Shown here in pieces: positions 11,901-20,742 of a stretch of 64,000 nucleotides of DNA. The DNA is from Gibbula magus. Its lineage: Eukaryota > Mollusca > Gastropoda > Trochida > Trochidae. The stretch covers positions 6,201,193 to 6,265,192 of the forward strand of contig OW388303.1 in assembly GCA_936450465.1 (NCBI GenBank). The letters are read 5' to 3'. How positions within the stretch are numbered: position 1 is the stretch's first letter; each line of letters starts with the position of its first letter. The position numbers and the translations under genes were made by a program. The notes under the pieces are model-generated. The model made no database searches and was not told the DNA's origin. It saw only the letters and a list, made by a program, of their open reading frames with translations.

Positions 11901-14900
11901 TTAATAAGCTTTATTATGCCAGGAAGCCAATTTAACCATTCAGAGAACATTATGATGATCCAAAATTGCCAACCTTCTGAATATGCTTTTTTTGATATGT
12001 ACAAATGTTGGTATGAATGTTTAGGGTCTGGCGCCCTACGGCATATGTGACAAAGACATTCGAGGGGTCATTTTCTTCATTTATGTTAATAATACATGAT
12101 TAAAAGATATCGCTTTGAAACCTAGTGTTTTGAAAATTATTTATTGGTATTAGTAACATATATAAATACACCTAACGGGGTATCCAATCGGATTTTGTTT
12201 TAACCAGAGAATGCTCTGGTCGCATTATGTATCACAACCTATTTCCTTTAGAATTTAACAAATGAAGTTATTCAATACTGAGTCGGAGATTGGAACTGTA
12301 AGTGGACACGATGTCACTAAATGTAGAGTACACGAAGGGTGTATCAACCTGAGTGCATGTATTTGAAATACCCGACTTCAATTTGTAGATGGCCCCCTCT
12401 TTGTTACTGATAGATTTTTTTGGATTTTTTTTCAATTTACAATTTTTATAGTATAAAACTCTACGATACTAATCGACCGTTTTCCGAGGAGTAACTATTG
12501 CCCAATAGTACATCTACCGGGATACGAACTCATATCGTTCGGAGGTTACCTCTCCAGACAGTCTGATGACGGGCCGTGTGCTTGCATTCAATTAGCCAAT
12601 CAATTTTTACCCATTCTTACCCATAGCTTACAAATGATTGTACTGCTACTCACAATTGTAAGTGTTTTGAGGAACGGCGCTCAGAACGTGTTAACGAATG
12701 ATTGTGAAACGGCGATCGTTTTTGTGATTGGCTAGCTTATGACTGGGTTTTGTCTGTACTAAACTGGAACAGAACACGCTCCTTTACGGGATGTCGTCAG
12801 ACCTGTGACGAGGTATCTATAGATCATGTTCGTATTCCGGTAGATGCCTTATTTTGCAGATCTTATTCCTCGGAGCAGGATCGAATTTATTCAGACTGTG
12901 TATTTCACTTGGATATTAAATTTCATGTGGCACTGCTTGCGCTCATTAGAGATCCGCTTCTTGTAAGAAGATACACATTTTCTACTTTATGGCAGGGCTG
13001 TGACTGTACTGGGTTACCACAGCGCAGAACTGGAGGGAAGGTCCTTCTACTCTCTCGTCCACCCGGAAGATGCTGCAACGTGTGCTAACTGTCATAAAAC
13101 ACGTGAGATATATATTGATTATGAATCAACTCCTGTTCCATCGGGGTACATTTATAAGACGATTTCGAAATCCGCCTCCTTATTTTTTATTTGTTGTATA
13201 CCTTTTTGGTAATCCTGCTTTTCACATACTGTGTGAGATATAGTGTTGCAACCAACCCGGTCTTCCCTAGTATTTTTGTTAACACAATATATAATCATAT
13301 GTTTTAAAATCATGTACTAATAATACACTAACGTGTATCGTTTGAAAGTATTGGTGAAAAGCGCACGAGTTTATATAGATAGAGTACGTTATGCCTGTAT
13401 ATTAAGTCGACGGAAGTTCGTTACAGGTCAACTGATCGATCATTACCACAGAGAGTATTACCTTTATTACCCACGTGGTACATAAGTAATTTAATTGGCT
13501 AACGATGAATTTAACATTGTCTGGTCTACTTTATTCATTCATAAAACGAACGTGAAATCAATTATGAATTTGTAACAACACATGTTACTTATTCTATTGT
13601 TAATTTGTTTCACGATATCGAAATCGTATTCACCACATGGTTGATTAATATACATAAATCGAAAGGAGAAGCTCGATCGGAAGATATCCTATAAATAAGT
13701 ATTTACTGATTTAAGGGACTTTAAATATTACAGCTAGGTTAAATCAATTCCAAAAGACCAAGTCAGCTATGTTGGTTTTGGTGATTTTCACGGATGCTTG
13801 ATATTGGAAAGTTGATATTGTTCATAGTTGTAATGTGAACGATATGTGACCACTTACAAATGTAGTGGTTTAATACTGAGTTAATTCAGTTTGTCAAAAT
13901 GTGTTATTTTCAGTGACAGAGAGCAATGAGGTTCAAACAATCTACTTCCGGTTAGAGAGTAAAGATGGCGGCTGGTTGTGGGTACAGAGTAGAGGAAAGG
14001 TCATCTGTAAAAACTCCAAGAAGTTTTCCATCGTCTTCTCCCATTGTCCTGTCCGGTAGGCATTGTACTTTAGATTGTTTTATCTGTGCTTTGAGTGTGA
14101 TCTTTGTATACGTTACAAGATAGAGCATGAAAAGTGAACAATATCAATATACTTGAGTTTAGTACGTAATGAAAGCAAGAATATGTTTAGAATCTGTTCT
14201 GAGGAAACATTCAAAAGTTCGTACTTATAGGTTGTCACATCATGCGCCATAATACTTTATCGTACTTCCGTTCTTGATTTCTTCATGTTTATATATAGAA
14301 GGTTCAAATTGTCTTTTTTCGTGGGTTACCACAGCATACATATCGTCTGTTTTCTAATGAACTGCACAGCGTTGTTTATGGCGTCGGCCATGCTAACGTT
14401 AAAGGAGTGACGTCACAGCAAAGGGAGTTAACTTTTGGCTTGATAGCTAGGGGGACGTATCAAAATCCCAAAAAAGTATTTGACATTATAAAATAACAAT
14501 ATATCTAGCATTGTAGATGTATTTGAACGATGAGACCTAAAAATCTACCTCTCACAATGAGTTCCACAAAAATTGTCACACCATTGTCTACCAATACTGA
14601 TAACTGTTTTCTATTAATACGGCTTATCGGGCCGTGTAATGAGATCTTTTACCATCTTACGTAAAAATCTATTGTATAAACTTTATTGACAAATGGTAAA
14701 TATGAAAATATAACATTTACAAAACGTGCTACAGCTTTTTTAACAGCGTGTTAGTCATATTGAATTGTGATATATTCCAGGGAGGAGGACAGTACCTACA
14801 TACAACAGGAAGCAGTCCTACGACAACGTTATGCAGTAAACGATCTGATGTGTCTTGCCCAGATGTCTCACTGTGGAGGTCTGTGGAAGGAGAGTGCCAA

Positions 14901-16014
14901 CTGTACAATGACGCAGTCTAGTGCAAAGCGTCTCAGTTCACCTTCCTTCTCTACAACACAGGAGGATTCCTTCCTGTCTGTCCACAACCTCACAGGGACT
15001 TCCTGCCCGTCTAGTTGGCACGCCTTGTCTGACAGACACTCTCCCATACTTCCATCTAGCCACGTGGCCCACAAGATCTCTCAGAGAGAGAAGCAGGCCC
15101 AGTTTCAGGAGTTCAAGCGACGTCAGATGGTGCAGCAAGACCAGCTGTTTGGCATGGAATCCTGGGAGGAACAGTTCTATCAGAGACGACCTGAGTATTG
15201 TGATTATTCCCACATGGACCATGAGCAGGATTGGTCTCGTTGGAATATCGACCATCAGTATGGATATGGTCTTGATCTTGAGAGAATTCAGTTTACACAG
15301 GGTGACCTTTTCTCTAGATATCACCAAGCCTCGCCGTTTCAGTATCCATCTTATGTGTTCAATCCTTGGCAACAAGGACAGTGTTCATCCCAGCCTCATG
15401 TACATAACATGCCTCCTTCCCCTCCGCCTTCTCCTCATCCTCCTCGAAATGTTCCTCAATGTGTTCCTCAGCCACATCAAGGCCAGTTGCCATACCCAAT
15501 AGTTCCACGTGTTGAACAGATTCCATTGCATGCTGCAGGACGAGATGCACTTATTCCTTCAGGACATATTGGTACTTTGACATACCAAGGCCAGTCGGTC
15601 ATAGTTCCTCCCTCTATACAAGATCTTCAAAAGACTGCGGAGAAATACCTCAATAACTGTGAATTCGACAATATGAACTTGCCATGCCGGACAATTTCAA
15701 GTTCTGAGAGAGGTGGCCAAACCCTCAAAAGAAGGACAGTGCCAATGCCATTGCCAAAAATTGAAGATACTTATAGGAATAGTTTTTCAGGGAATAAACA
15801 AAGGATAAATCACGAACTGAAAGTAAATGACCAGCCTAGTCTATCATGCGCATACGCAGCAAGGTGTCGTGTGCAGAACGTTGACAGGAGCCAATCAGAG
15901 ATGCAGACAGAAGGTCACATGATGATTGTAGAGCAAGGACAACCAGTGCCAACTCGTGGTTATACTGATCTTCCGTCTATAGGCAGCTTTCTGGAGTATC
16001 TCAACGAGGTGTGA
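2790..16014 (+). CDS. AHR: Aryl hydrocarbon receptor-like bHLH-PAS transcription factor (5' end incomplete)
   Basis: Nine exons with GT/AG borders and consistent phases join into about 752 codons: 2790-2947, 3192-3301, 7670-7759, 8075-8188, 9036-9146, 11501-11691, 12996-13102, 13914-14055, 14781-16014. Order: bHLH (SKRYRDKLRTEIKSLEGLLP, compare SKRHRDRL in vertebrate AHR), linker, PAS-A (GFLLMLTADGTVLFVSDAI; YGVIHPDDHQEV; FLCRMKCFNGTSAGYL), PAS-B (VLGYHSAELEGRSFYSLVHP; RLESKDGGWLWVQSRGKV), then a long Gln/Pro/His-rich tail typical of a transactivation region. AHR proteins dimerise with ARNT on xenobiotic-response DNA elements; ligand binding cannot be judged from sequence and several invertebrate homologues do not bind dioxin. 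The first exon, with the initiator and basic N-terminus, is not found. AP5S1 is nested antisense in the second resolved intron. AHR fits better than SIM, HIF or NPAS4 by bHLH and PAS motifs, but the divergence could make it a lineage-specific paralogue. Confidence 0.85.
3192..3301 (+). CDS. AHR: AHR-like exon: acidic linker between bHLH and PAS-A
   Basis: Acceptor CTACCTGCAG, donor CAG|GTGACA. The 37 codons are acidic (DGGEETTEQLDPGLKETLDE). Phase matches both neighbours. The intron that follows is about 4.4 kb and contains AP5S1 and a LINE relic. Confidence 0.75.
4276..4843 (-). mobile_element. LINE relic: 3' end with C-terminal reverse-transcriptase fragment
   Basis: A 166-codon minus-strand frame encodes only the C-terminus of a non-LTR retrotransposon polyprotein: FRTALARFRCSSHELFVETG, ICQVCNLNAVEDELHFLLIC (Cys/His knuckle) and MKYIKSYYYMYPSVTKLL. 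It ends in a short 3' UTR and a tail (AATAAAGATTGATTGAATT, 3' end at about 4,276). It is 5' truncated, as is usual for LINEs, and sits in an AHR intron in antisense. The fragment at 28.06 kb is from a related family. Confidence 0.75.
5051..6107. other. Intronic stretch without a gene
   Basis: Contains a GC-richer patch at about 5,190-5,350 (CCCCTCTCCCCAGGACTGG...GGTACCCCGCCCCGGCAACCC), which stands out from the AT-rich surroundings and may be an old repeat or the edge of a SINE. The remainder is AT-rich intron DNA. No exon with usable splice sites and protein similarity was seen. Confidence 0.4.
6108..6683 (-). CDS. AP5S1: AP-5 complex subunit sigma-1
   Basis: The AP-5 sigma subunit is the small subunit of the fifth adaptor complex, which acts with SPG11 and SPG15 at late endosomes and lysosomes in membrane retrieval. 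One unbroken 191-codon frame (human protein about 200 aa) starts MVYTFIVNTLL, carries VTWMGAGYTGFALVCHSTEN and LLAEAVLKLLIRYLQEYVRV, and ends DRIAAVLSRFLPEGTLLFMN then RQFEKELDTI. These line up along their length with AP5S1 (TRFLPHGQLLFLN, GLEKEF). The start context is ACGATGG. The gene is complete and intronless and lies antisense inside an AHR-like intron. It could be the functional gene or a retrocopy; the lack of stops or frameshifts favours function. No poly(A) tract marks a retrocopy and no AATAAA was found close after the stop. Confidence 0.88.
   Translation of the reverse strand: MVYTFIVNTLLPGSSKILYYQQYGCLTEDADDVTTANIRAQKRKWRQSVAETVHSEYQFRRQLSGRSVEEDILRLGNDDTLPELETGHVLLGDLDQDRELFVTWMGAGYTGFALVCHSTENRLLAEAVLKLLIRYLQEYVRVLTQPSDVGLKGDRIAAVLSRFLPEGTLLFMNHRVVRQFEKELDTIMKTN
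6950..7375. mobile_element. Relic of the CGTGCTACAGCGCC MITE family
   Basis: Shares a long diverged stretch with 18,837-19,257 and 14,500-14,745: GAGTTCTAAAACGAATGTA, then CTACCTCTCACACTGAAGAG, TTATCGGGCC and GAGATGTTTTACCCTC. The terminal CGTGCTACAGCGCC is not preserved here. No coding content. Confidence 0.55.
7670..7759 (+). CDS. AHR: AHR-like exon: PAS-A start
   Basis: Exactly 30 codons after TTTATTGCAG, donor CAG|GTACAA. It encodes LLDGFLLMLTADGTVLFVSD followed by AILQYLGFNQ, matching the first strands of AHR PAS-A (GFVLVVTTDALVFYAS...YLGFQQ). Confidence 0.85.
8075..8188 (+). CDS. AHR: AHR-like exon: PAS-A middle
   Basis: 38 codons between TTCCCAG and GTAAGA. It encodes VDLMHRCVYGVIHPDDHQEV, equivalent to the AHR segment with SVYELIHTEDRAEF. 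Phase 0 on both sides. Confidence 0.85.
9036..9146 (+). CDS. AHR: AHR-like exon: PAS-A, FLCRMKC motif
   Basis: 37 codons between TCTCCACAG and GTAAGA. It encodes an acidic start and then SFLCRMKCFNGTSAGYL, the counterpart of CFICRLRCLLDNSSGFL in vertebrate AHR. Phase 0 on both sides. Confidence 0.85.
10032..10254. mobile_element. 223-bp MITE with 9-bp target duplication
   Basis: The termini CAACTTCC...GGAAGTTG form inverted repeats about 65-70 bp long (left 10,032-10,102; right 10,187-10,254; shared core ACTCTTGCCAGT / ACTGGCAAGAGT). The element is flanked on both sides by CATGAGGAC (10,023-10,031 and 10,255-10,263), a 9-bp target duplication. A 9-bp duplication with long inverted repeats is typical of Mutator-like elements. 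No ORF; non-autonomous. It lies in an AHR intron. Confidence 0.8.
11501..11691 (+). CDS. AHR: AHR-like exon: end of PAS-A, start of PAS-B
   Basis: Acceptor TTGACCACAG, donor AA|GTAAGA. It starts KMHCSGKISQL, where AHR has AMNFQGKLKYL, and ends NVFWSKHDLDLSIRELDKK, where AHR has FRTKHKLDFTPIGCDAK. 191 nt; exit phase 2 matches the next exon. Confidence 0.85.
12473..12893. mobile_element. MITE-like element with about 90-bp inverted ends
   Basis: Left arm 12,473-12,567 (CCGAGGAgtAA...CATCTACCGGGATACGAAC...CAGTCTGATGAC) is inverted at about 12,790-12,893 (GTCGTCAGAC...GTTCGTATTCCGGTAGATG...TTCCTCGG). The arm, read on the minus strand, contains a GAGTTCGTATCCC B-box-like motif, so it may be tRNA-related. 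No target duplication was recognised. It lies in the AHR intron just before the PAS-B core exon. Confidence 0.6.
12996..13102 (+). CDS. AHR: AHR-like exon: PAS-B core
   Basis: Acceptor TTTATGGCAG, donor C|GTGAGA. It encodes AVTVLGYHSAELEGRSFYSL then VHPEDAATCANCHKT, the PAS-B helix region. 107 nt; phases agree with both neighbours. Confidence 0.9.
13914..14055 (+). CDS. AHR: AHR-like exon: PAS-B end
   Basis: Acceptor TTATTTTCAG, donor CG|GTAGGC. It encodes TIYFRLESKDGGWLWVQSRG and continues to the end of PAS-B; AHR has IVFRLLTKNNRWTWVQSNARL here. 142 nt. Confidence 0.9.
14500..14745. mobile_element. Relic of the CGTGCTACAGCGCC MITE family
   Basis: Contains CTACCTCTCACAaTGAgttCC, GGCTTATCGGGCCGTGTAAT, GAGATcTTTTACC and a degraded right end AACGTGCTACAGCtttTTTAA. 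It is homologous to the copies at 6.95, 18.6-19.26 and 42.57 kb. It lies in the last AHR intron, about 35 bp before the terminal exon. Confidence 0.6.
14781..16014 (+). CDS. AHR: AHR-like last exon: C-terminal activation region and stop
   Basis: Acceptor GATATATTCCAG. A single 1,234-nt exon encodes the post-PAS-B region. It begins REEDSTYIQQEAVLRQRYAV (AHR-like conserved stretch), then a Gln/His/Pro-rich tail containing PPSPPPSPHPPR, ending SIGSFLEYLNEV and TGA. Low-complexity activation-type composition. The 3' UTR begins with the hairpin array at 16,092. Confidence 0.85.
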
Positions 16015-16091
16015 TGACTTTGAACGAACAGTTATGTTCTTAAACGATGGTGTATTTAAACGATTCCTCTTGTTACTGAACGAACAGGAGC

Positions 16092-16340
16092 GTTCTTGAA
16101 AGAAGTGCTCTGTTCTTGAATGAAGAGTGGTGTTCTTAAATGAAGAATGGTGTTCTTAAATGAAGAAAGATGTTATTGAATGAAGTGTGTTGTTCTTGAC
16201 GACAGAGTGTTATTTTTGAATGGAGAGTGATGTGAACAAGAACACCCCACTTCATTCAAGAACACCACTCTTTCTTCAAGAACACCGGTCTTCATTCAAG
16301 AACATCCAACTTCTTTCAAGAACAACACTCTGTCTTCAAG
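16092..16340 (+). repeat. Hairpin-forming inverted arrays of a 20-bp unit in the AHR-like 3' UTR
   Basis: Seven 20-bp units of the form GTTCTTGAATGAAGAGTGGT run from 16,092 to 16,231. After a 9-nt spacer, five units in the reverse-complement form AACACCACTCTTTCTTCAAG run from 16,241 to 16,340. Units differ at a few positions. In RNA the two blocks could pair into an imperfect stem of about 100 bp with a short loop. It starts 78 bp after the stop codon, so it is probably transcribed in the 3' UTR. Confidence 0.85.
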
Positions 16341-16973
16341 ATTTTGAAGACGTTGACATTGTTGTTAAGGTCATAGTGAAACTTCGGATTTCTCGGCATG
16401 TGACCTTGCATGTTAAGCTTGTAAGCGGGAAAGGTTTCAAGAACCGTTGACTGGATTACACCAATGTTCTTCCATGGAAGATTCTGCGTCCAGTTAAATT
16501 TGGTTATCTTGACATGATTTTGTAAATGTGAAGTATTTATTTGCGACGGAAGATCATGATATATTAGTGACAGTTTCCTATAAAAAAAATTCATTTGTGA
16601 CAAAATGTATTGATTTTATAAATGCGCTTTATGATTGACGAATCGGTATTGTTCTGTTAAGTATGGTTGTTCTTAAAGATGTGTGAATTATTTCATCTTG
16701 CCTTCAACACTTTTTTCCTTTAGTGTCACACCAAACTGAAACATCTTTTACAAAATGCCCAGGCTGACTAACAATAGAACTCAGTTTACTTTACAGAGAA
16801 CTTTTGCATTCAACACCCGTTCCCTTTAGAGGATTGAACAAATTTACTGGTGACTTGCTGTTTTTATTGCTTATCTAGTTTCAGGACATTTCATCAACAT
16901 AATATCAAATTTATTAATTTCATGAATATTATATATATCCTATTCATCAAATCACCAGTTTCGCGTTCAATCA

Positions 16974-18156
16974 ATCTCATTTAAATCACATTGAACGTAA
17001 CACTCGAACGTCGATTTGAGAACTATACCCCAGGGGTCTGGTGACCATCATTGTAACCTTTAGCCTTCTTTAAATTCAGCCAATCAGAGACATAAAGGAG
17101 AGATGGGACCCAGACATCGAACTCGCTTACGGTAACATTTTGCGACAACAAATTATTGTAGTGAATAAGTCTTAAAATATATGGATTACGTTGTTTATGG
17201 CATACGCTTATCCATACACTAACGGAAAGTGCTTAAATTTTCCGTAACGCCTTTTAAACGGTCATTTTACGACATGCCGCATAACGTTATCGTCACCTAT
17301 ATTCGCGGTAAATATGTTACTGTGCGTGTTATTCGAATTACATACGTATCTTTAGTTACTGACGAATTTAAATCGCCTGGTATAATCAACTGATAGTTAT
17401 TCTTCGAACATGCACTTTTAGATTGATAGTATGTTCAATAATGACTAAACGGTAGGCCGTCAAAGTTACACTTGAAACCAACAGAATTGCCGTGACGTTA
17501 GGTTTTTTACGATTATGAAGGTAATTTAAAAAATGACGTTAAAGTGGTGAAATCCTCCGGTGACCCCCTATTTTTATTTCTGAATTCGTTTGTTTATTCA
17601 AATGTGCACATTATATTGCATTTTTAGCAATATCTAAAATATGTGTGTCAGTGAGAAATCCTGTTCAATATGCGAAAAACGATGAGAAAAATGCCGTTTT
17701 TAATTAAAAAGTGCTTAATTTGATCTGGTTCCTCTTTCCAGTGTCATTAACTTTCAAAATATAGACTTGCTTTGCATCCCCGTATGTAACTGAAATGTAT
17801 TTGAAAGGATTCTGAGCTTATTCGTTGAAAGCGAGCGCTTCATTTAAATACACCAAATCAGTAATTTGCCGACGGGAGTATTATTATTAATGCCAATAAC
17901 TCTTTAAACCGTTCGGTGACCCCCAAATTTTCTTACATTTTTGGATAAAAGACACAATAAACCTGCTATTTTGAAAAAATAAACGAATTCTAAAATATTT
18001 TGTTTCATCGTCCCATCTCTCCTTAAATGTGGTGTTTCGTTTGTCAAGTCAAGTCGGCTGATTGGCTGGAGTAAAAGGTGGTAGTTTTTGGTGTAGTACG
18101 TACATCACAAATGCAACGAGGTGCGATTACGTTCGATCTGATTTAAATCAGACTAA
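16974..18156. mobile_element. About 1.2-kb non-autonomous element with long inverted ends
   Basis: The left end (CATTTAAATCAcATtGAACGTAA at about 16,977, then CAGCCAATCAGaGAC, then AAGGAGAGATGGGAC at about 17,094) recurs inverted at the right (GTCCCATCTCTCCTTaAA at about 18,009, CTGATTGGCTG, then TTACGTTCGAtCtGATTTAAAT at about 18,128). The interior has no convincing ORF but contains two direct GGTGACCCCC motifs (about 17,562 and 17,922). Target duplication not recognised. Confidence 0.55.
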
Positions 18157-18632
18157 CATTCACTATGTGTTTTTTAATGGTTTATAAACATTTGACTTAT
18201 ACATGTTATATTCAATATTGCAGAGATATATCAATCGCGGATGGGAACATTTGGCGGTATTTGTTTTATTGAACTAACTGTTTCTGACATAAACCAAAGT
18301 TCTAAAGGCACGGAAATGACAACGAACATCTACAAGGTGGCAAATGAAGCTTGTCATTCGCTTGCATGGAAAATTTAGCTGATCGATATATATTAACTGA
18401 AGTACAGAAGAATGTGTACACCTCAATAGGTTTAATCATGTTATGATTTTCAGTAACAAATTTGACGTTGTGCTTAATAATGCAGGCATTTTTTCATAAG
18501 TCAGGGAATATTTATACAAGATTGGTGTTTTTTTTACATTTTTTAAATCTATAAATTCTTCCAAAATTAATTTGGATAAACACAACTATTCATCGACATA
18601 TACGATATCTTTTATTTGAAAATCAATAAATG

Positions 18633-19257
18633 TCAACGGTTATCTGTATTGAAAGAAAATGGCGCGACCTAAAAGCGACAGTGGTGTTGAACTCTTCAGT
18701 GTGAGAGGTAGATTTGTTGGTCTCATGAGCATTTGAGAGTTCAGAAAGCAAGATGGTTGACCATTCCATCATTGCACCATATTTAAAACTCTCTGAGTGT
18801 GTAATATTACAATGGCTTAATAATATTCCTGAATCAATAAAAAGAGTTCTAAAACGAATGTACATTATTCGGTTAAGCCATGAGAGTCCATTTCCCTTCG
18901 AGCGACCATGTGTTCACAATAAAATGGCCGCTCGAAAGAAGTAAAAGTGATGTGTTCGCTGTAGCAATACCTAAACATTCAAAATAGAATTTTGAATATG
19001 GTACCATGATAGAATGGTCAATTATCTTGCTGTCTGGGCTCTCAAATTCGCATGAGACCTACAAATCTACCTCTCACACTGAAAAGTTCTACACCACTGT
19101 CACTTTTTACGTCGCACCATTTTCTTTCAATACAGATAACCATTGTCTATGGATATGGCTTATCGGGTCGTGTAACGAGATGTTTTACCTTGTATAAACT
19201 TTATTTATAAATAGCAAATTTGAAAAACAAAATATGCAAAAACGTGCAACAGCGCCT
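18633..19257. mobile_element. Palindromic cluster of the CGTGCTACAGCGCC MITE family
   Basis: The segment 18,633-18,770 (TTATCTGTATTGAAAGAAAA...GTGTGAGAGGTAGATTTG...GACCATTCC) is the reverse complement of 18,996-19,145 (GAATGGTCAAT...CAAATCTACCTCTCACACTG...TTTCTTTCAATACAGATAAC). The right end AACGTGCaACAGCGCCT at 19,257 is followed by TCAA, one change from a TTAA target. Either two copies inserted head to head or one element carries a long internal inverted repeat. Confidence 0.6.
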
Positions 19258-19439
19258 TCAAAGCGTGTATCATAATATATCTGCGATATTGCTAAATAAG
19301 AAAAATTATTTCATTCCAGTTAAAACAGTCATTTTGCATCCGTTTATCATGCATTCCGTGGTCCCTTCATAGCTTCATACCATTCTTAAATAAATCTTAT
19401 TGTCACAGCTGCACATAAAATCAAACTTGGCTGTCACAT

Positions 19440-19720
19440 TTCCGATTCTTTACGGTTATAACTAGCTGACTAGATACTGCTCTGGTATGGTGACTCTTGG
19501 TCTTGACTGCCAGCAGTGAAGTTAAGCGACTAGTCGTATGTGAGCCGCTTGATGGCTTGGTGATTTGAGAATGAAGGGTTGATTCCCTGTCCCACACTGA
19601 GACGTTAGTTGAGAGAGTTGGGATAACACCTTCGGCAAGTGACTTTGTCCAGGCAGCAGTAAATTGGGTACCTGGTGTGATCTGAATTTGAACCGTGAGT
19701 GCTTGACAGCCGATCAGGTT
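19440..19720 (+). mobile_element. 5S rRNA-derived SINE-like sequence
   Basis: At about 19,512-19,575, GCAGTGAAGTTAAGCGACtaGTCG followed by GCTTGATGGCTTGGTGAttTGaGAATG follows the internal promoter of 5S rRNA (box A AGTTAAGC, intermediate element, box C around TTGGATGGGTGACC) in order and spacing. It is too diverged for a functional 5S gene. About 150 bp of non-5S body follows. This matches SINE3-type organisation; the 3' partner LINE is not identified. Confidence 0.5.
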
Positions 19721-20171
19721 ATCCTTTTGGGATGTTCATTATTCGTTGACAAAGAGTAAAATTATGCACTGTGCATGATTATCTAAATATACTAGTTTCT
19801 TAATATTGATTAAAGTTAATATGTCGGAATTAATTCTTTCGAATATGAAAGATAAGAACCCTTTCTTGTCACAAAACTCTCTTCTCCACAATAGAGCTTC
19901 GAAAATCTAGGTCATGTCTTCTATAAAAAAAAGGTTGAGTCTGCACTGATGATCAAACCAAACCATATCTGTTCAGCTTAATAGTGTTATACCTCTTGTA
20001 TATGAGACCTGAAGTAATATCGATTTATATCAAATTCTTTAGGGAGGAATTGTCAGTTTTATAAAGACGACAAGACGACGTTTGAACACCCAATCAATAC
20101 TGACCTATTTTTACTTACCGATAAAAATGGTCTTTATCTTATAGGGATAATCTTTTTCTACAATATCTATA

Positions 20172-20570
20172 TCAGGTTGTAAACAAACGACGTGGTAACC
20201 ATATGTTCTCAATCACAAGGAGCCACACAAACGCCCTGAGGCTTGAAGATGGTTTTGCACGTATATTTGGTTTCTGTGACAGCGTTAATATGTAAGTAAA
20301 TACTTTCTTCATGTGTCTACCACTACGGCCACTACTAAAATATGTCGAAGAAATTTGATTTGGATCAAAACGAATTTTACCTGTATTTTTGTCTCTAATT
20401 CTTATTCTCACCGTATGACCATCATGCGACTTCGCCAGCGCTGTCTTCATAATGGAGTCACCGATGATAGGCTTGATGATGGTCATACGGTGACATCCAA
20501 AGCCATTGGCAACATCGTTGTTGGTCGACACCCATCTGCAACATCACCAGAGACTTTCTCTTTCTCCACT
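20172..20570 (-). pseudogene. Possible Tc1/mariner-like transposase N-terminal relic
   Basis: A 119-codon minus-strand frame contains DVANGFGCHRMTI, which resembles the first helix-turn-helix of Tc1-type transposases (VA..FG.HR.TI). A preceding MLQMGVDQQ lies in a shifted frame. Nothing else of the transposase is recognisable. The 19-bp inverted repeat around 20,405-20,500 (CTCACCGTATGACCATCAT / ATGATGGTCATACGGTGAC) lies inside it. Weak. Confidence 0.3.
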
Positions 20571-20742
20571 TGTCAATCGCGGCATGATTTCGTACATGTG
20601 TGCCATATCATGCAAAGTTAGCACCTTTTATACCCTGTAGAAGCATTCAGTTCATGCAAATGCTGCTTGAATTTTGCTACATTTGAGTGATAATGCGTTA
20701 GGGTGAAAAACAAAAAAGTTTTTATTTTCAAGCAAAAATTAT

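Noticed and set aside
14921..15502. 193-codon frame overlapping the last AHR exon
   Set aside because: Alternative-frame shadow of the exon, which has the conserved splice phase and AHR-like start.
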